A stretch of DNA of 23,143 nucleotides from an uncultured Peptococcaceae bacterium (GCA_900552455.1 URZX01000033.1:1-23143); one strand, 5' to 3'. Shown: positions 15,058 through 23,025, counted from the stretch's first letter. Notes: a model not told the origin generated them from the letters alone. Numbers and translations: made by a program.

Positions 15058-16650
15058 TTATCTCTCCACGCTTACGTCCATTTCCACGTCGATGCGCACT
15101 TCGAAGCTGCGTGGCCATGGGAAGGTGGCCTGGCTTGCGAAGTTTGTGATCTGCACGGGGATGGTGTGGTTGGTGAGGCGAAGGGTGTGTGCGCCGTTGA
15201 ACAAGGTGGCGAGCTGGGTGTTGTATGGGGTGTAGGTCTGCTGGAGCTGGGTGTTGGCTTTTTGCCAGGCGGTGCTGTCTGCGAAGGCGGAGGTGTGGTC
15301 CTGGATATCTACGAGGGCGAGTTGCTGCTGCAGGTCTGGGCGGATCTGGGCCATGTAGCAGATGTCTTCTGCGAGGCGGATGGCGCGGAACGTATAGAGG
15401 GCGCGGACGGCGTTTTTGCGTGCGTCAGCGGAGAGATCGTCCCAGCGGGCGTCGAGGGTGTCCATGGCGCGCAGGGTTGCGATGGTGGTGCCGATGGTGT
15501 TGCCTGCTGTGTTCCAGCCTGCGTAGGCGTCGAGGGCGCTGGCGTTTTCCGGCGAGAGAAGGGCGTCTGCCAGCGCTGGATCGGCCTGGTTGGTCTGGGC
15601 GACGTCGGCGAGGGCGAAGAGGCCGTCGTGGTTTTGCACGGCGCTGAGGGTTGCTTCGGCATCGTCGGAGCTGCAGTGGATGTAGAGGGTAGTGCTGGCG
15701 TCCTGCTCTTCGCTGAGTCCAGCGAGGGCGAGCTTTTGCGTGGTCATTTCTGCGAGGGGGATGGCTTCGTAAGGATAGGTGGTGGCTTTTGCGTCTTCGT
15801 CGGAATAGATGATGCGCACAGGTGTTTCGGTGAGACCTGCTGCAGAAAGATCGCTCACGAGAAGCATGGCGAGCTCGTCTGCGCCGTGCAGGAGCTGGGT
15901 GTTTTCAGAATGCTCGGCGAGGCTGCGGAAGGTAATGTTGGCGGGGCTGTGCTCGGTGCCGTCGTCCTGGCTGATGAGAAGCTGGTCGATGAGGCCATCT
16001 GCGGCGAGGCTGTCGAGGCTTTGCGCGAGCTGAGCGCTTTCCTTATGCAGGTTCTGATAATCCTGGAGGATGTCTGCAGGGATTTCTGCGGAGGCTGGCG
16101 CAGATTCACCGGCTTCGTCGGCCTGGTCCCACGCTTGGCCGTAGGCGGTGAGGGCGTCGTAGTATGGGTAAAGGGCGCTGTCGAACTGGTTTGGCGACAG
16201 CCGCGGGAGCACCTGCACGATGGTGACGCTTGCGGCATCTTCGCGCGCTTTGAAGCTGGTGAGAAGGTCCTGCAGGCGCTGGAGATCTTCCTGAATGTTG
16301 TCGTAGGCGCCGCTGCTACGGCTTGCGATCAGGCTACCGCAGAAGAGGCTGTTGGTGAAGATGACGAGGTGATCGGCGGCTTCAGCCTGTTCTTCGAGCC
16401 AGCTCCAGAGAACTGTGGTGTCTGCGGGATCGAGAAAATTATCCATGGCGTCTTCTGGCGGAAGGGCGAGGGTGGCGCTGGTGCTTTCGGCGAGCAGCGC
16501 TGGATATTGCGTGTTGCAGGGACGGCTGTCCAGCGGCATGAGGGCGACCAGCGGCGCTGGGTCGAGGGATTTTTCTGCGCAGCCGCTCAAGGTGGCAAGG
16601 GGCAGAAGTGCGCAGAGGATGAGGATGATGAGGCTTCTCAGGCGGATCAT
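15058..16650 (-). CDS. DUF4127-family lipoprotein of unknown function
   Basis: 530-aa protein. The start at 16650 is chosen over the open frame to 17010 because AAAGGAG precedes it and a clean lipoprotein signal begins there: MIRLR, a hydrophobic stretch, then the lipobox LSGC (Cys about residue 24). The mature part opens with LVALMPLDSRPCNTQYP, matching the PLDxRPxN opening I associate with DUF4127. It also shows LFCGSLIASR (about 120-130) and the YAGWNTAGNTIG pattern towards the C-terminus. It should be anchored to the outer face of the membrane. The molecular function of the family is not known to me. Strongly acidic, Ala/Leu-rich composition. Possible minus-strand promoter TTGCCT (16712-16707), 17 bp, TATCCT (16689-16684). 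Divergent from the fluoride channel gene. Confidence 0.8.
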   Translation of the reverse strand: MIRLRSLIILILCALLPLATLSGCAEKSLDPAPLVALMPLDSRPCNTQYPALLAESTSATLALPPEDAMDNFLDPADTTVLWSWLEEQAEAADHLVIFTNSLFCGSLIASRSSGAYDNIQEDLQRLQDLLTSFKAREDAASVTIVQVLPRLSPNQFDSALYPYYDALTAYGQAWDQADEAGESAPASAEIPADILQDYQNLHKESAQLAQSLDSLAADGLIDQLLISQDDGTEHSPANITFRSLAEHSENTQLLHGADELAMLLVSDLSAAGLTETPVRIIYSDEDAKATTYPYEAIPLAEMTTQKLALAGLSEEQDASTTLYIHCSSDDAEATLSAVQNHDGLFALADVAQTNQADPALADALLSPENASALDAYAGWNTAGNTIGTTIATLRAMDTLDARWDDLSADARKNAVRALYTFRAIRLAEDICYMAQIRPDLQQQLALVDIQDHTSAFADSTAWQKANTQLQQTYTPYNTQLATLFNGAHTLRLTNHTIPVQITNFASQATFPWPRSFEVRIDVEMDVSVER

Positions 16651-16720
16651 GACGGCGGGCTCCTTTCTGGTGGAACTATATCTAGGATAGCGGAGAATGG
16701 GAGCGCAGGCAAGAGGAATC

Positions 16721-16749
16721 TTGCACGCAGGCTGGGGAAGGGCTACAAT
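16721..16749 (+). promoter_or_regulatory. crcB promoter
   Basis: TTGCAC (16721-16726), 17 bp, TACAAT (16744-16749), 29 bp before the start codon. I found no fluoride-riboswitch consensus between the promoter and the gene. Confidence 0.5.
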
Positions 16750-16777
16750 GGAGGAAAGATTTACGGAAAGGGGCAGG

Positions 16778-17152
16778 ATGATGCTGGAATGTTTGTTTGT
16801 GGGGCTTGGCGGTTTTATTGGGAGTGTGGCGCGGTATTTGATCGGGCTTTTAGCGGTGGAGACTGCGAGCGGATTTCCTGTGAAAACGTTTTGCATCAAT
16901 CTCCTGGGGTCGTTTATTTTGGGGATCGTGAGTGAATCGGCGCTGCGGGATCCTGGGATCTCGCGGAATCTGGTGCTGTTTTTGCAGATTGGCGTCTGCG
17001 GGGGCTTCACGACGTTTTCAACGTTTTCGAGCGAGGCGCTGAAGCTTTTCGCTGGTGGGCGTCAGGGGGTGGCGCTTTCTTATATGGTGCTTTCTGTGGT
17101 GCTGGGATTGGTCTGCTGTTATGGGGGCTGGCTGGTGGCGCGGATGCGCTGA
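16778..17152 (+). CDS. crcB: CrcB/Fluc fluoride channel subunit
   Basis: 124-aa four-helix membrane protein, exactly the family length. GGFIGSVARYLIG (about 11-23), FCINLLGSFILGI in helix 2, and the signature GGFTTFSTFSSE in helix 3 (broken helix that lines the fluoride pore) are present. CrcB/Fluc forms dual-topology dimers that let F- leave the cytoplasm. Only one copy is seen here, which suggests a homodimer. The frame is open from 16697, but ATG 16778 (or 16781 next to it) gives the family length and follows GGAAAGGGG. Flanked by its own promoter and a bidirectional terminator shared with the folate operon. Confidence 0.93.
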   Translation: MMLECLFVGLGGFIGSVARYLIGLLAVETASGFPVKTFCINLLGSFILGIVSESALRDPGISRNLVLFLQIGVCGGFTTFSTFSSEALKLFAGGRQGVALSYMVLSVVLGLVCCYGGWLVARMR

Positions 17153-17160
17153 CAAAAAAT

Positions 17161-17203
17161 GAGCACACTGTCTGGAATGATCCGGACGGTGTGCTCGTTT
17201 TTT
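17161..17203. terminator. Bidirectional terminator between crcB and folate operon
   Basis: A 15-bp stem with two G-T wobbles (17161-17175 with 17182-17196), a 6-nt loop, T6 on the plus strand and T6 on the minus strand. It terminates crcB and the folBK end of the folate operon. Confidence 0.85.
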
Positions 17204-18017
17204 ATTCTTCTGCTGGCTGCCAGAGGGCGCTGATGGTTTTTCCGTAGCGGGGATCGATCCAGTAAGGGACGATGCTTGCGACGGGATCCATGACGAAGGC
17301 GCGCTGGAGGCTGAGGGGATGGGGGATGGTGAGATCTGGCTGGTCGAGGAGAAGATCGTCGTAGTAGATGATGTCGATGTCGAGGGTGCGCGGGCCCCAG
17401 TGGACGAGGCGCTGGCGGCCCTGTGCGGCTTCGATGGTGTGGATGGTCTGGAGGAGCTCCTGCGGAGAGAGCAGGGTTTCGATGAGAACGGCGCCGTTCA
17501 GGAATGGATCCTGGTCGGTGTTGCCCCAGGGCGCGGTTTCGATCCAGTCGGAGGTTTTGAGCAGGCGAATGTCGGGATGCGCTGCGAGGGCCTGGCAGGC
17601 CTGGTCGAGCTCTGCGGTGCGGTCACCGATGTTGCTGCCGAGGGCGAGAACGGCTGGTGTCCAGCTGCGGGTGATGCTGACGGCTGGATAGGCGAGGGGG
17701 AGTCCGACGGGGGCGGATGGCTTTTTCACGGTGAGGCTGAGGCTGCGCACGAGAGGATATTCGCGCAGAAGCGCGCGGGCGCAGTATTCTGCTGTGGCTT
17801 CGATGAGATCGAAAGTTTTTTCCTGGAAAAGCGCTGTGAGGCGTTTTGCGAGGGCGCCGTAATCGAGGGATGCGTCGAGATTGTCGGTGGTGCCGGCTGG
17901 GCGTGTGTCGAGGGCGCAGGTGCAGTCGAGGATGAAGGTCTGGCCGTTTTCCTTTTCAAAATCGAAGACGCCGTGGTGGGCGAAGATTTCAAGGCTTGTA
18001 AGGGAGATCTTATCCAT
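17202..18017 (-). CDS. folBK: Bifunctional dihydroneopterin aldolase / HPPK (FolB-FolK fusion)
   Basis: 271-aa fusion of two consecutive folate-pathway enzymes. Residues 1-118 are FolB: SLEIFAHHGVFDFEKENGQ near the N-terminus, catalytic-Lys segment VKKPSAP near the end of the domain; it splits dihydroneopterin to 6-hydroxymethyl-dihydropterin. Residues about 121-271 are FolK: AVLALGSNIGDR, NGAVLIET, the catalytic WGPRTLDIDIIYYDD and IPHPLSLQRAFV; it pyrophosphorylates that product using ATP. The start at 18017 is chosen from the overlap: ATGGATAA shares 8 nt with the folP stop. Last gene of the operon. Fusion of these two enzymes is common in Bacillota and channels the intermediate. Confidence 0.94.
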   Translation of the reverse strand: MDKISLTSLEIFAHHGVFDFEKENGQTFILDCTCALDTRPAGTTDNLDASLDYGALAKRLTALFQEKTFDLIEATAEYCARALLREYPLVRSLSLTVKKPSAPVGLPLAYPAVSITRSWTPAVLALGSNIGDRTAELDQACQALAAHPDIRLLKTSDWIETAPWGNTDQDPFLNGAVLIETLLSPQELLQTIHTIEAAQGRQRLVHWGPRTLDIDIIYYDDLLLDQPDLTIPHPLSLQRAFVMDPVASIVPYWIDPRYGKTISALWQPAEE

Positions 18018-18828
18018 GGTTCTGCACCTCCAGCTGAGCGAAAGTATCGAGGGTGCGACGCGCAAGGGCGACGTTGTGCACGCGGAAGATGCGCGCGCCT
18101 TTGAGATAGCCGTAGATATTGGCGGCGGCTGTTGGCTCGTCGCGTTCTGCAAGGGGCAGTCCGGAAAGGGTGCCAATCATGCGTTTGCGCGAGAGGCCGA
18201 GGAGCACGGGATAGCCGAGAGCGGCGAGGGTGTCGAGGTGCTGCATGGCGAGGATGTCCCAGTCGAAGCTTTTGGCAAAGCCGATGCCTGGGTCGAGGAT
18301 GATGTGCTCCTTGGGAATGCCGCAGACGAGGGCGCGGTCGACGCGATCCAAGAGGTCGCGCAGCCATTCGCGCACGAAATCGCTGTAGTTGTTGTCGTGG
18401 CGGTTGTGCATGATGCAGATGGGGCAGTTGGCGTCGCGAACGACAGGTGCGACGGGATCTTCATCGAGGAGGCCCCAGATGTCGTTGATTATGTCGGCAC
18501 CGTTGGCGATGGCTTCGCGCGCTGTGGTGCCACGGTAGGTGTCCACGGAGAGCGGAATATCGGTGGCGTTTTTCAGCGCCTGCAGCACGGGGATGAGGCG
18601 GCTGCATTCTTCGTCGGTGGAGATCTGCGTGTGTCCGGGACGGGTGGATTCGGCGCCGATGTCGATGATGTCGCAGCCGTCCTGCACCATGGCGAGGGCG
18701 TGTTCGACTGCGGCATCGACGCTGTTGTAGCGTCCGCCGTCGGAGAACGAATCCGGGGTGATGTTCAGAATGCCCATGACGAAGGGCGTCGCGCCGGAGA
18801 AATCAAAATATTTTTGTCCGATGTACAT
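18010..18828 (-). CDS. folP: Dihydropteroate synthase
   Basis: 272-aa TIM-barrel enzyme that joins 6-hydroxymethyl-dihydropterin pyrophosphate to p-aminobenzoate; the sulfonamide target. Motifs: MGILNITPDSFSDGGR (residues 18-33), DIGAESTRPG (about 56-65), SVDTYRG (94-100), NDIWG, DPGIGFAK (about 188-195), GLSRKRMIG, and the C-terminal RVHNV where RVHDV is usual. Length is typical. Preceded by AAGGAGG and separated by 11 nt from the HD-domain gene; its 3' end overlaps folBK by 8 nt, so translation is probably coupled. Confidence 0.95.
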   Translation of the reverse strand: MYIGQKYFDFSGATPFVMGILNITPDSFSDGGRYNSVDAAVEHALAMVQDGCDIIDIGAESTRPGHTQISTDEECSRLIPVLQALKNATDIPLSVDTYRGTTAREAIANGADIINDIWGLLDEDPVAPVVRDANCPICIMHNRHDNNYSDFVREWLRDLLDRVDRALVCGIPKEHIILDPGIGFAKSFDWDILAMQHLDTLAALGYPVLLGLSRKRMIGTLSGLPLAERDEPTAAANIYGYLKGARIFRVHNVALARRTLDTFAQLEVQNHG

Positions 18829-18839
18829 TGGAAGCCTCC

Positions 18840-19322
18840 TTAAAGGGTGATGGTCTTGTTTTTCAGGGAGTCTGGCCAGTAGCAGTCCTCCGCCGCGGGA
18901 CAGCGATAGCAGGGGCGGCTCTTCTTGTCTGCGAGGGCCAGGAGCTGGCCGAGGCTGGCTTGCTGTGGATCGATGGTCGCATTTTTGTCGCGGTGGCTGG
19001 CGATGGCGGAAAGAATCTGCGCGCTCTGCGCAGGCGGGACGTCGATCTCTGCGAGGAGTGTGCGCGCGATGCGGACGCTTTCGGCGTCGTGGTTGTCGTT
19101 GTCCACGCTGCGGCCAATGTCGTGGAGCATGGCTGTGAGAAGGACGGTGTCCTTGTCGAAGGGACGCTCGTTTTCGAGCACGAGGATCCAGAGCAGACGC
19201 GCGACGTCGCTGACGTGGTCGAGGCCGTGACGGCAGAAACGGCGATCCTGCTCGCGCTCTGCGATGGCGCGGATGGCGCGCTGGTAGTCGGGATGGGCGA
19301 GCAGGCGATCTGGTGCGTTCAT
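18840..19322 (-). CDS. HD-domain phosphohydrolase embedded in the folate operon
   Basis: 160-aa protein with a metal-dependent HD domain: His32 and His36 ([10 protein letters not shown]), the HD dyad His67-Asp68 (MLHDIGR), and Asp132 (LALADKKSR). A Cys-rich tail follows: Cys138-x2-Cys141-x5-Cys147 ([15 protein letters not shown]). HD proteins hydrolyse phosphate esters of nucleotides. Its position between folE and folP, with an ATGA overlap onto folE, links it to pterin synthesis. The pathway's dihydroneopterin-triphosphate dephosphorylation step has no other candidate here, so a FolQ-like role is possible; the archaeal pterin enzyme MptB is also an HD protein. That role is inference. No ribosome site of its own is needed given the coupling. 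Confidence 0.8.
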   Translation of the reverse strand: MNAPDRLLAHPDYQRAIRAIAEREQDRRFCRHGLDHVSDVARLLWILVLENERPFDKDTVLLTAMLHDIGRSVDNDNHDAESVRIARTLLAEIDVPPAQSAQILSAIASHRDKNATIDPQQASLGQLLALADKKSRPCYRCPAAEDCYWPDSLKNKTITL

Positions 19323-19876
19323 TGGCGGATCAGGCTGAGCACGGTCGCTCGTAGCTCGGCCTGCTCCTCAAAAGCGCCGCGGACGCAGGTTGTGATGGTT
19401 TTTGCGCCAGGTTTTTTGACGCCGCGCATGGTCATGCAGAGATGCTCTGCTTCGATCACGACCATGACGCCGCGGGCGTCGAGATGGCGCATGATGTCGT
19501 CGGCGATCTGGGTGGTCATCTGCTCCTGCAGCTGCAAACGGCGCGCGTAGACCTCGACAGTGCGCGCCAGCTTGGAAAGCCCGACAACGCGATCGTTCGG
19601 CAGATAGGCGATGTGCGCCTTGCCGAAGAAGGGCAGGAGATGGTGTTCGCAGAGGGAGTAGAAGGGGATGTCCTTTTCCAGGAGAAATTCCGAATGGGGC
19701 ACATCGAACTGTTTGGAGAGATGCTCCTGGGCATCGCTGTCCATGCCGGCGAGGAGCTCTGCGTACATTTTGGCGCAGCGTTTTGGTGTTTCTGCGAGGC
19801 CTGGGCGGTCGGGATCTTCGCCAATGGCGACGAGGAGATCGCGGATGGCTTTTTCTGTTTTTTCAATATCTACCAT
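19319..19876 (-). CDS. folE: GTP cyclohydrolase I
   Basis: 185-aa homodecameric Zn enzyme that converts GTP to 7,8-dihydroneopterin triphosphate, first step of folate synthesis. Zn ligands Cys76 and His79 lie in [14 protein letters not shown] and Cys147 in EHLCMTMRG, the spacing of E. coli Cys110, His113, Cys181. [11 protein letters not shown] (23-33) and the substrate segment VVGLSKLAR (97-105) are conserved. It overlaps folC by 7 nt upstream and the HD gene by 4 nt downstream, so it sits mid-operon. No sign of the Zn-independent FolE2 type. Confidence 0.96.
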   Translation of the reverse strand: MVDIEKTEKAIRDLLVAIGEDPDRPGLAETPKRCAKMYAELLAGMDSDAQEHLSKQFDVPHSEFLLEKDIPFYSLCEHHLLPFFGKAHIAYLPNDRVVGLSKLARTVEVYARRLQLQEQMTTQIADDIMRHLDARGVMVVIEAEHLCMTMRGVKKPGAKTITTCVRGAFEEQAELRATVLSLIRQ

Positions 19877-21174
19877 GATACCTCTATCCTTTCATTGTGA
19901 GCGAGTAGGCGGCGCGAGGTTTCGAGATGAGACAGGGAGCCGCAGATGATGAGAATGTCGTCGGGGGCGAGGGTGCGGAGGGTGTTTTGCAGGGCTTTGG
20001 CAAAATCCTGCTCAAGCTGGATGGCGTCCGCTGGCAAAAACTGTGCAGCGATGGCGCCAAGCGCTGCCGGATCTGCGGAGCGCTCGCGGTCGATCGTGGT
20101 GAGGGTGAGACTTTCGCAGACAGGCGCGATCTGGCGCAGGATGCCGGAAGCGTCCTTGTCGCGGAAGATGTGCATGAGAAAATGGGCGCGTTTTCCCGGA
20201 AACCAGGTGCGCACCGTCTCGGCAAGGGCCTGGGCAGCCTGCGGATTGTGCGCACCATCGAGGGCGATCACCGGCTTTTTGCAGACGATCTCAAACCGCC
20301 CCGGCCAGCGCACGCGGGAAAGCGCCGTGTGCACAGCGTCCTCCGGGATCTGCCAACCAGCTTCGCGCAGCGCTTCGACGGCTGTCAGGATGAGGACGAA
20401 GTTTTTCAGCTGATGCGTGCCGATCAGGGGATAGCGATAGCGCACGCCGCCATAAAGGATCGTCTGCCCGTCGAGATCCCGCGCGACTACCTCCGCAGCA
20501 TCGGCATCCGCAAAGCGGCAGGGCGCAGCCAGCGCGCAGGCAGTCTCGCGGATGACAGCGTTTGCCGCCGCATCGTTGTCGTAGGAAACGACAGGCACCC
20601 CGCGCTTGATGATGCCCGCTTTTTCGCGGGCGATGGCTGCGATCGTGTTGCCGAGAAATTGCATGTGGTCCATGCCGATCGCCGTGAACACCACAAGCGC
20701 CGGATGCTCGACAACGTTCGTCGCGTCCAGCCGACCGCCAAGGCCCGTTTCAAGCACCATCGCCGTGCAGCCTGCATCCAGCGCGATCAGCACAGCGATC
20801 GCCAGCTCCATTTCAAAGATCGTCGGATGCGGAAAGCCCGCGCCCACGATCCCCTCGCAAGCCGCCTCCGTGCGTTCAAAGGCGCGCACAAAAGCCCCTT
20901 CCTCCGCAGGCAGACCGCGCGTGCGAAAACGGTCCAGATAAGTGCTCACCTCCGGCGAGGTGTAGGTCGCAGTGGGAATGCCCGCCGCTTCCAGGATCGC
21001 AGCCAGCGTCGTCACCGTCGAGCCCTTGCCGTTCGTGCCAGCAACGTGGACGATCTCCAGCGCCCGCTCCGGACGACCAAGCGCGTCCATCAGACGGGTA
21101 ATATTTTCCAGGCCATAGACAGAGCCAAGGGCGCTGTAGCCCTCCAGGGCCTGTTTTGCTTCTTCGTAAGTCAT
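19870..21174 (-). CDS. folC: Dihydrofolate synthase / folylpolyglutamate synthase
   Basis: 434-aa Mur-ligase-type ATP enzyme that adds glutamate to dihydropteroate and extends the polyglutamate tail of folates. The P-loop [12 protein letters not shown] lies at about 43-54, the TSPE loop near 70-75, [14 protein letters not shown] in the central domain, and LDGAHNP in the C-terminal domain. The frame is open for eight more codons, but ATG 21174 is preceded by GGAGGAG at proper spacing and homology starts there. First gene of the five-gene folate operon; its leader contains a terminator-like hairpin. Overlaps folE by 7 nt. Confidence 0.93.
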   Translation of the reverse strand: MTYEEAKQALEGYSALGSVYGLENITRLMDALGRPERALEIVHVAGTNGKGSTVTTLAAILEAAGIPTATYTSPEVSTYLDRFRTRGLPAEEGAFVRAFERTEAACEGIVGAGFPHPTIFEMELAIAVLIALDAGCTAMVLETGLGGRLDATNVVEHPALVVFTAIGMDHMQFLGNTIAAIAREKAGIIKRGVPVVSYDNDAAANAVIRETACALAAPCRFADADAAEVVARDLDGQTILYGGVRYRYPLIGTHQLKNFVLILTAVEALREAGWQIPEDAVHTALSRVRWPGRFEIVCKKPVIALDGAHNPQAAQALAETVRTWFPGKRAHFLMHIFRDKDASGILRQIAPVCESLTLTTIDRERSADPAALGAIAAQFLPADAIQLEQDFAKALQNTLRTLAPDDILIICGSLSHLETSRRLLAHNERIEVSW

Positions 21175-21184
21175 AATCTCCTCC

Positions 21185-21219
21185 AAAATAAAACACACTT
21201 CCCCGCCTGAGGAAGTGTG
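21185..21219 (-). terminator. Terminator-like hairpin in the folate operon leader
   Basis: On the minus strand CACACTTCC (21219-21211) and GGAAGTGTG (21202-21194) form a 9-bp stem, followed by TTTTATTTT, only a few bases before the folC ribosome site. It is either an attenuator of the fol operon or the remnant of a larger leader. Upstream GGGAGTG could compete for the first arm. No T-box or tetrahydrofolate-riboswitch core is recognisable. Confidence 0.4.
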
Positions 21220-21392
21220 GGTTGATCACGGGAGCGTCCGATGCACCGCAGACAGGCGTCTTTCGTCGAGCAGCACTCCCTCGTCTGCTCGCACTTATCC
21301 AGAATTGGAACGCACAGGGGACTAAGATCAGGGATATGGGTGAAATTGCGCCGCAGGGCTTGAAAGAATACCAGCAGCGTGGGATAATGGGA

Positions 21393-21628
21393 TTTGTGAG
21401 GTAGGAGGTAGGAGGTAGGAGGTAGCGCGCTTCGCGCGACGGACGCGCTGACGCTTGTCCGCAGGTAGGAGGTTTACGTCCGTGTTGGGCGTGACAGACG
21501 TTTCGCAAGAAACGTTCATATCGCTAGAAATGCTGTCTCAGGCACAGCAATAGCCGAAACCTCCTACCTCCTACCTGCCGGCAAGTGAAACGCGCCGGCC
21601 CCGCAGGGCTACCTCCTACCTAAACAAA
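21393..21628. repeat. Palindromic element built from GAGGTAG heptamers
   Basis: Four perfect tandem GAGGTAG copies (21398-21425) face inverted copies at the other end. A 14-bp terminal inverted repeat (21413-21426 with 21608-21621) is flanked by TTTGT (21393-21397) and ACAAA (21624-21628). A nested inverted pair lies inside (21461-21475 with 21557-21578, the latter with one extra heptamer). The core has two small hairpins: a 7-bp stem with a GCAA tetraloop (21498-21515) and TGCTGT/ACAGCA (21531-21549). No coding sequence. It resembles a non-autonomous (MITE-like) or structured intergenic repeat. Confidence 0.7.
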
Positions 21629-21660
21629 GCCTCCTCACTCAAAAGAAAGGAATGATCACC

Positions 21661-21792
21661 ATGACAGACACACGCGAGACGGATTGCTCCGAAACCTCCT
21701 GCAAAGACGATCTCATGCAGGGCCTCATGGCGTTGTTTGCCCAGGCAGACGCTGCGGAAGCCGCAGAGGACGACGCATCCGCCGAGGAATGA
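21661..21792 (+). CDS. Small acidic protein of unknown function (43 aa)
   Basis: A short open frame of 43 codons with an AAAGGA ribosome site 9 nt before ATG. The product is strongly acidic (Asp/Glu-rich, especially the C-terminal third with AEDDASAEE). It has two cysteines five residues apart (TDCSETSCKDD) and a short amphipathic middle (DLMQGLMALFAQADAAEA). No family is recognised. It lies just right of the palindromic repeat and 220 bp before the second LysR gene on the same strand. Codon choice (GAC, GCC, CTC) matches the neighbouring GC-rich genes, which with the good ribosome site favours a real gene, but no terminator was found behind it. Confidence 0.5.
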   Translation: MTDTRETDCSETSCKDDLMQGLMALFAQADAAEAAEDDASAEE

Positions 21793-21923
21793 TTGCGTTC
21801 AGTATAACACTTTTCTGGCGTCCACGAAAGATGACATCTGCTTATAGTTAGGAAAAGATGCCCGCGCAGCTATCCAGTATGCCGGAAGCGCCTGAAAAGC
21901 CCGTGAACTTTCAAAAAATATCA

Positions 21924-21975
21924 CCAATTGACCACGCCGACGCCGTGGAAAATTGGCCCTTATCCATGCTATAAT
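21924..21975 (+). promoter_or_regulatory. Long dyad operator and extended -10 promoter of second LysR gene
   Basis: A 33-bp interrupted palindrome runs from 21924 to 21956: CCAATT, GA, CCACG, a 7-bp centre, CGTGG, AA, AATTGG. It lies immediately upstream of an extended -10 (TGCTATAAT, 21967-21975), which is 37 bp before the start codon. There is no T-run, so it is not a terminator. Position and symmetry suit a regulator binding site, probably LysR autoregulation. Confidence 0.6.
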
Positions 21976-22011
21976 TGCATTAGAATATATAGATGAATGG
22001 TGGGTGATCCA

Positions 22012-22923
22012 ATGACAATTCAGCAGTTGAGATATATCGTTTCCGTCGTGGAAAACGGCACCATTACAGAAGCTGCAAAAAAGCTATATATTTCCCAGCC
22101 GAGCCTGTCCAACGCCATCAAAGACATCGAGGAAGAAGTCGGCATCACCATCTTTATCCGCAGCCGCGCCGGCATCGTCGTCACGCCTGAAGGCATGGAG
22201 TTCGTCGGCTATGCGCGCCAGGTGCTGCATCAGATGGAGCTTTTGGAGGATAAATACATCTCCCACACCCCCGGCAAGATCCGCTTCGCCGTGTCCAGCC
22301 CGCATTATGTGTTCACGACCAACGCCTTCGTCGATGTCGTCGACGAATTTGGCAAAGAACGCTTCGAGTTCATCCTCCACGAAACCACCGTGCACCAGAT
22401 CCTCGACGACGTGAAAAACCGCTTCAGCGACCTCGGCATCATCTACATCAGCCGCGACAACGAGCTCGCCATCCGCAAAACCCTCGAAGACAGCAAGCTC
22501 GCCTTTTATCCCCTCTTTTCCGTCAAGCCACAGGTCTTCATCCGCACAGACCATCCCCTCGCTTACAAGAGCCGCCTCAGCCTCAAAGACCTGCAGGATT
22601 ATCCGCGCATCAATTTCATGCAGGGCGGCGACGACAACGCGCATTTTTCCGAAGAGCTCTACAGCGAGCTTTCCACAGATAAGAGCATCAAGCTCAGCGA
22701 CACCGGCAGCCTCGTCAACATCCTCATCGGCACCGACGCCTACACCATCGCCAGCGGATTCTTCCCGCGCTATCTCAAAGGCGCGCGCATCATCGGCGTC
22801 CCTCTCGCAGAGGATCAGGACATGCACGTCGGCTATGTGCTCAGCGAAAAACAGGAGCTTTCCGACCTCGGCCGCGCTTACATCGAAAAGATCAAGCTCT
22901 ACGGCGACCCCGACCACACATAA
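22012..22923 (+). CDS. LysR-family transcriptional regulator (second)
   Basis: 303-aa LysR-type regulator. Residues 1-60 form the winged helix-turn-helix (LRYIVSVVENGTITEAAKKL, then ISQPSLSNAIKDIEEE), followed by a linker helix and a two-lobed effector domain (KIRFAVSSPHYVFTTNAFVDVV onward; DLGIIYISRD; FPRYLKGARIIGVPL near the end). The frame is open from 21997, but ATG 22012 is preceded by a GGTGGGTGAT ribosome site and gives the family N-terminus MTIQQLRYI. The CysB/CynR-like effector lobe does not reveal a ligand. Alone on its transcript, with a long dyad in its promoter; GC-rich like the folate genes and unlike the first LysR gene, so it is probably native. Confidence 0.9.
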   Translation: MTIQQLRYIVSVVENGTITEAAKKLYISQPSLSNAIKDIEEEVGITIFIRSRAGIVVTPEGMEFVGYARQVLHQMELLEDKYISHTPGKIRFAVSSPHYVFTTNAFVDVVDEFGKERFEFILHETTVHQILDDVKNRFSDLGIIYISRDNELAIRKTLEDSKLAFYPLFSVKPQVFIRTDHPLAYKSRLSLKDLQDYPRINFMQGGDDNAHFSEELYSELSTDKSIKLSDTGSLVNILIGTDAYTIASGFFPRYLKGARIIGVPLAEDQDMHVGYVLSEKQELSDLGRAYIEKIKLYGDPDHT

Positions 22924-22931
22924 ACACCCAG

Positions 22932-22961
22932 ACCGCCTCCCGCAAAGGAGACGGTTTTTTT
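22932..22961 (+). terminator. Terminator of second LysR gene
   Basis: A 9-bp stem with one mismatch (22932-22940 with 22947-22955), short loop, followed by seven T, just after the stop codon. Confidence 0.75.
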
Positions 22962-22996
22962 CTGCCGCAAAACTCCCGCTCCGCGCAGGAAATTTG

Positions 22997-23025
22997 TTGG
23001 TCGTACACATCACATCCCTTATAAT
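22997..23025 (+). promoter_or_regulatory. Promoter of the gene at the right edge
   Basis: TTGGTC (22997-23002), 17 bp, TATAAT (23020-23025). A second TATAAT lies at 23042-23047. The ribosome site AAGGGAG (about 23064-23070) follows. Confidence 0.55.

Noticed and set aside
16651..16777. Fluoride riboswitch before crcB
   Set aside because: Looked for the conserved fluoride-aptamer segments; none present.
15034..16935. 633-codon plus-strand frame opposite the DUF4127 gene
   Set aside because: Gly/Ala/Val/Cys-rich shadow; the opposite strand has a signal peptide, ribosome site and family motifs.
19927..21210. 427-codon plus-strand frame opposite folC
   Set aside because: Shadow of folC; Arg-rich with no recognised motifs.
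21199..21392. T-box or tetrahydrofolate riboswitch in the folC leader
   Set aside because: No T-box core (GGTGGNACCGCG-type) and no conserved THF-aptamer end; only the terminator-like hairpin is supported.
21398..21425. CRISPR array
   Set aside because: Seven-base tandem units without spacers; part of a palindrome, no cas genes.
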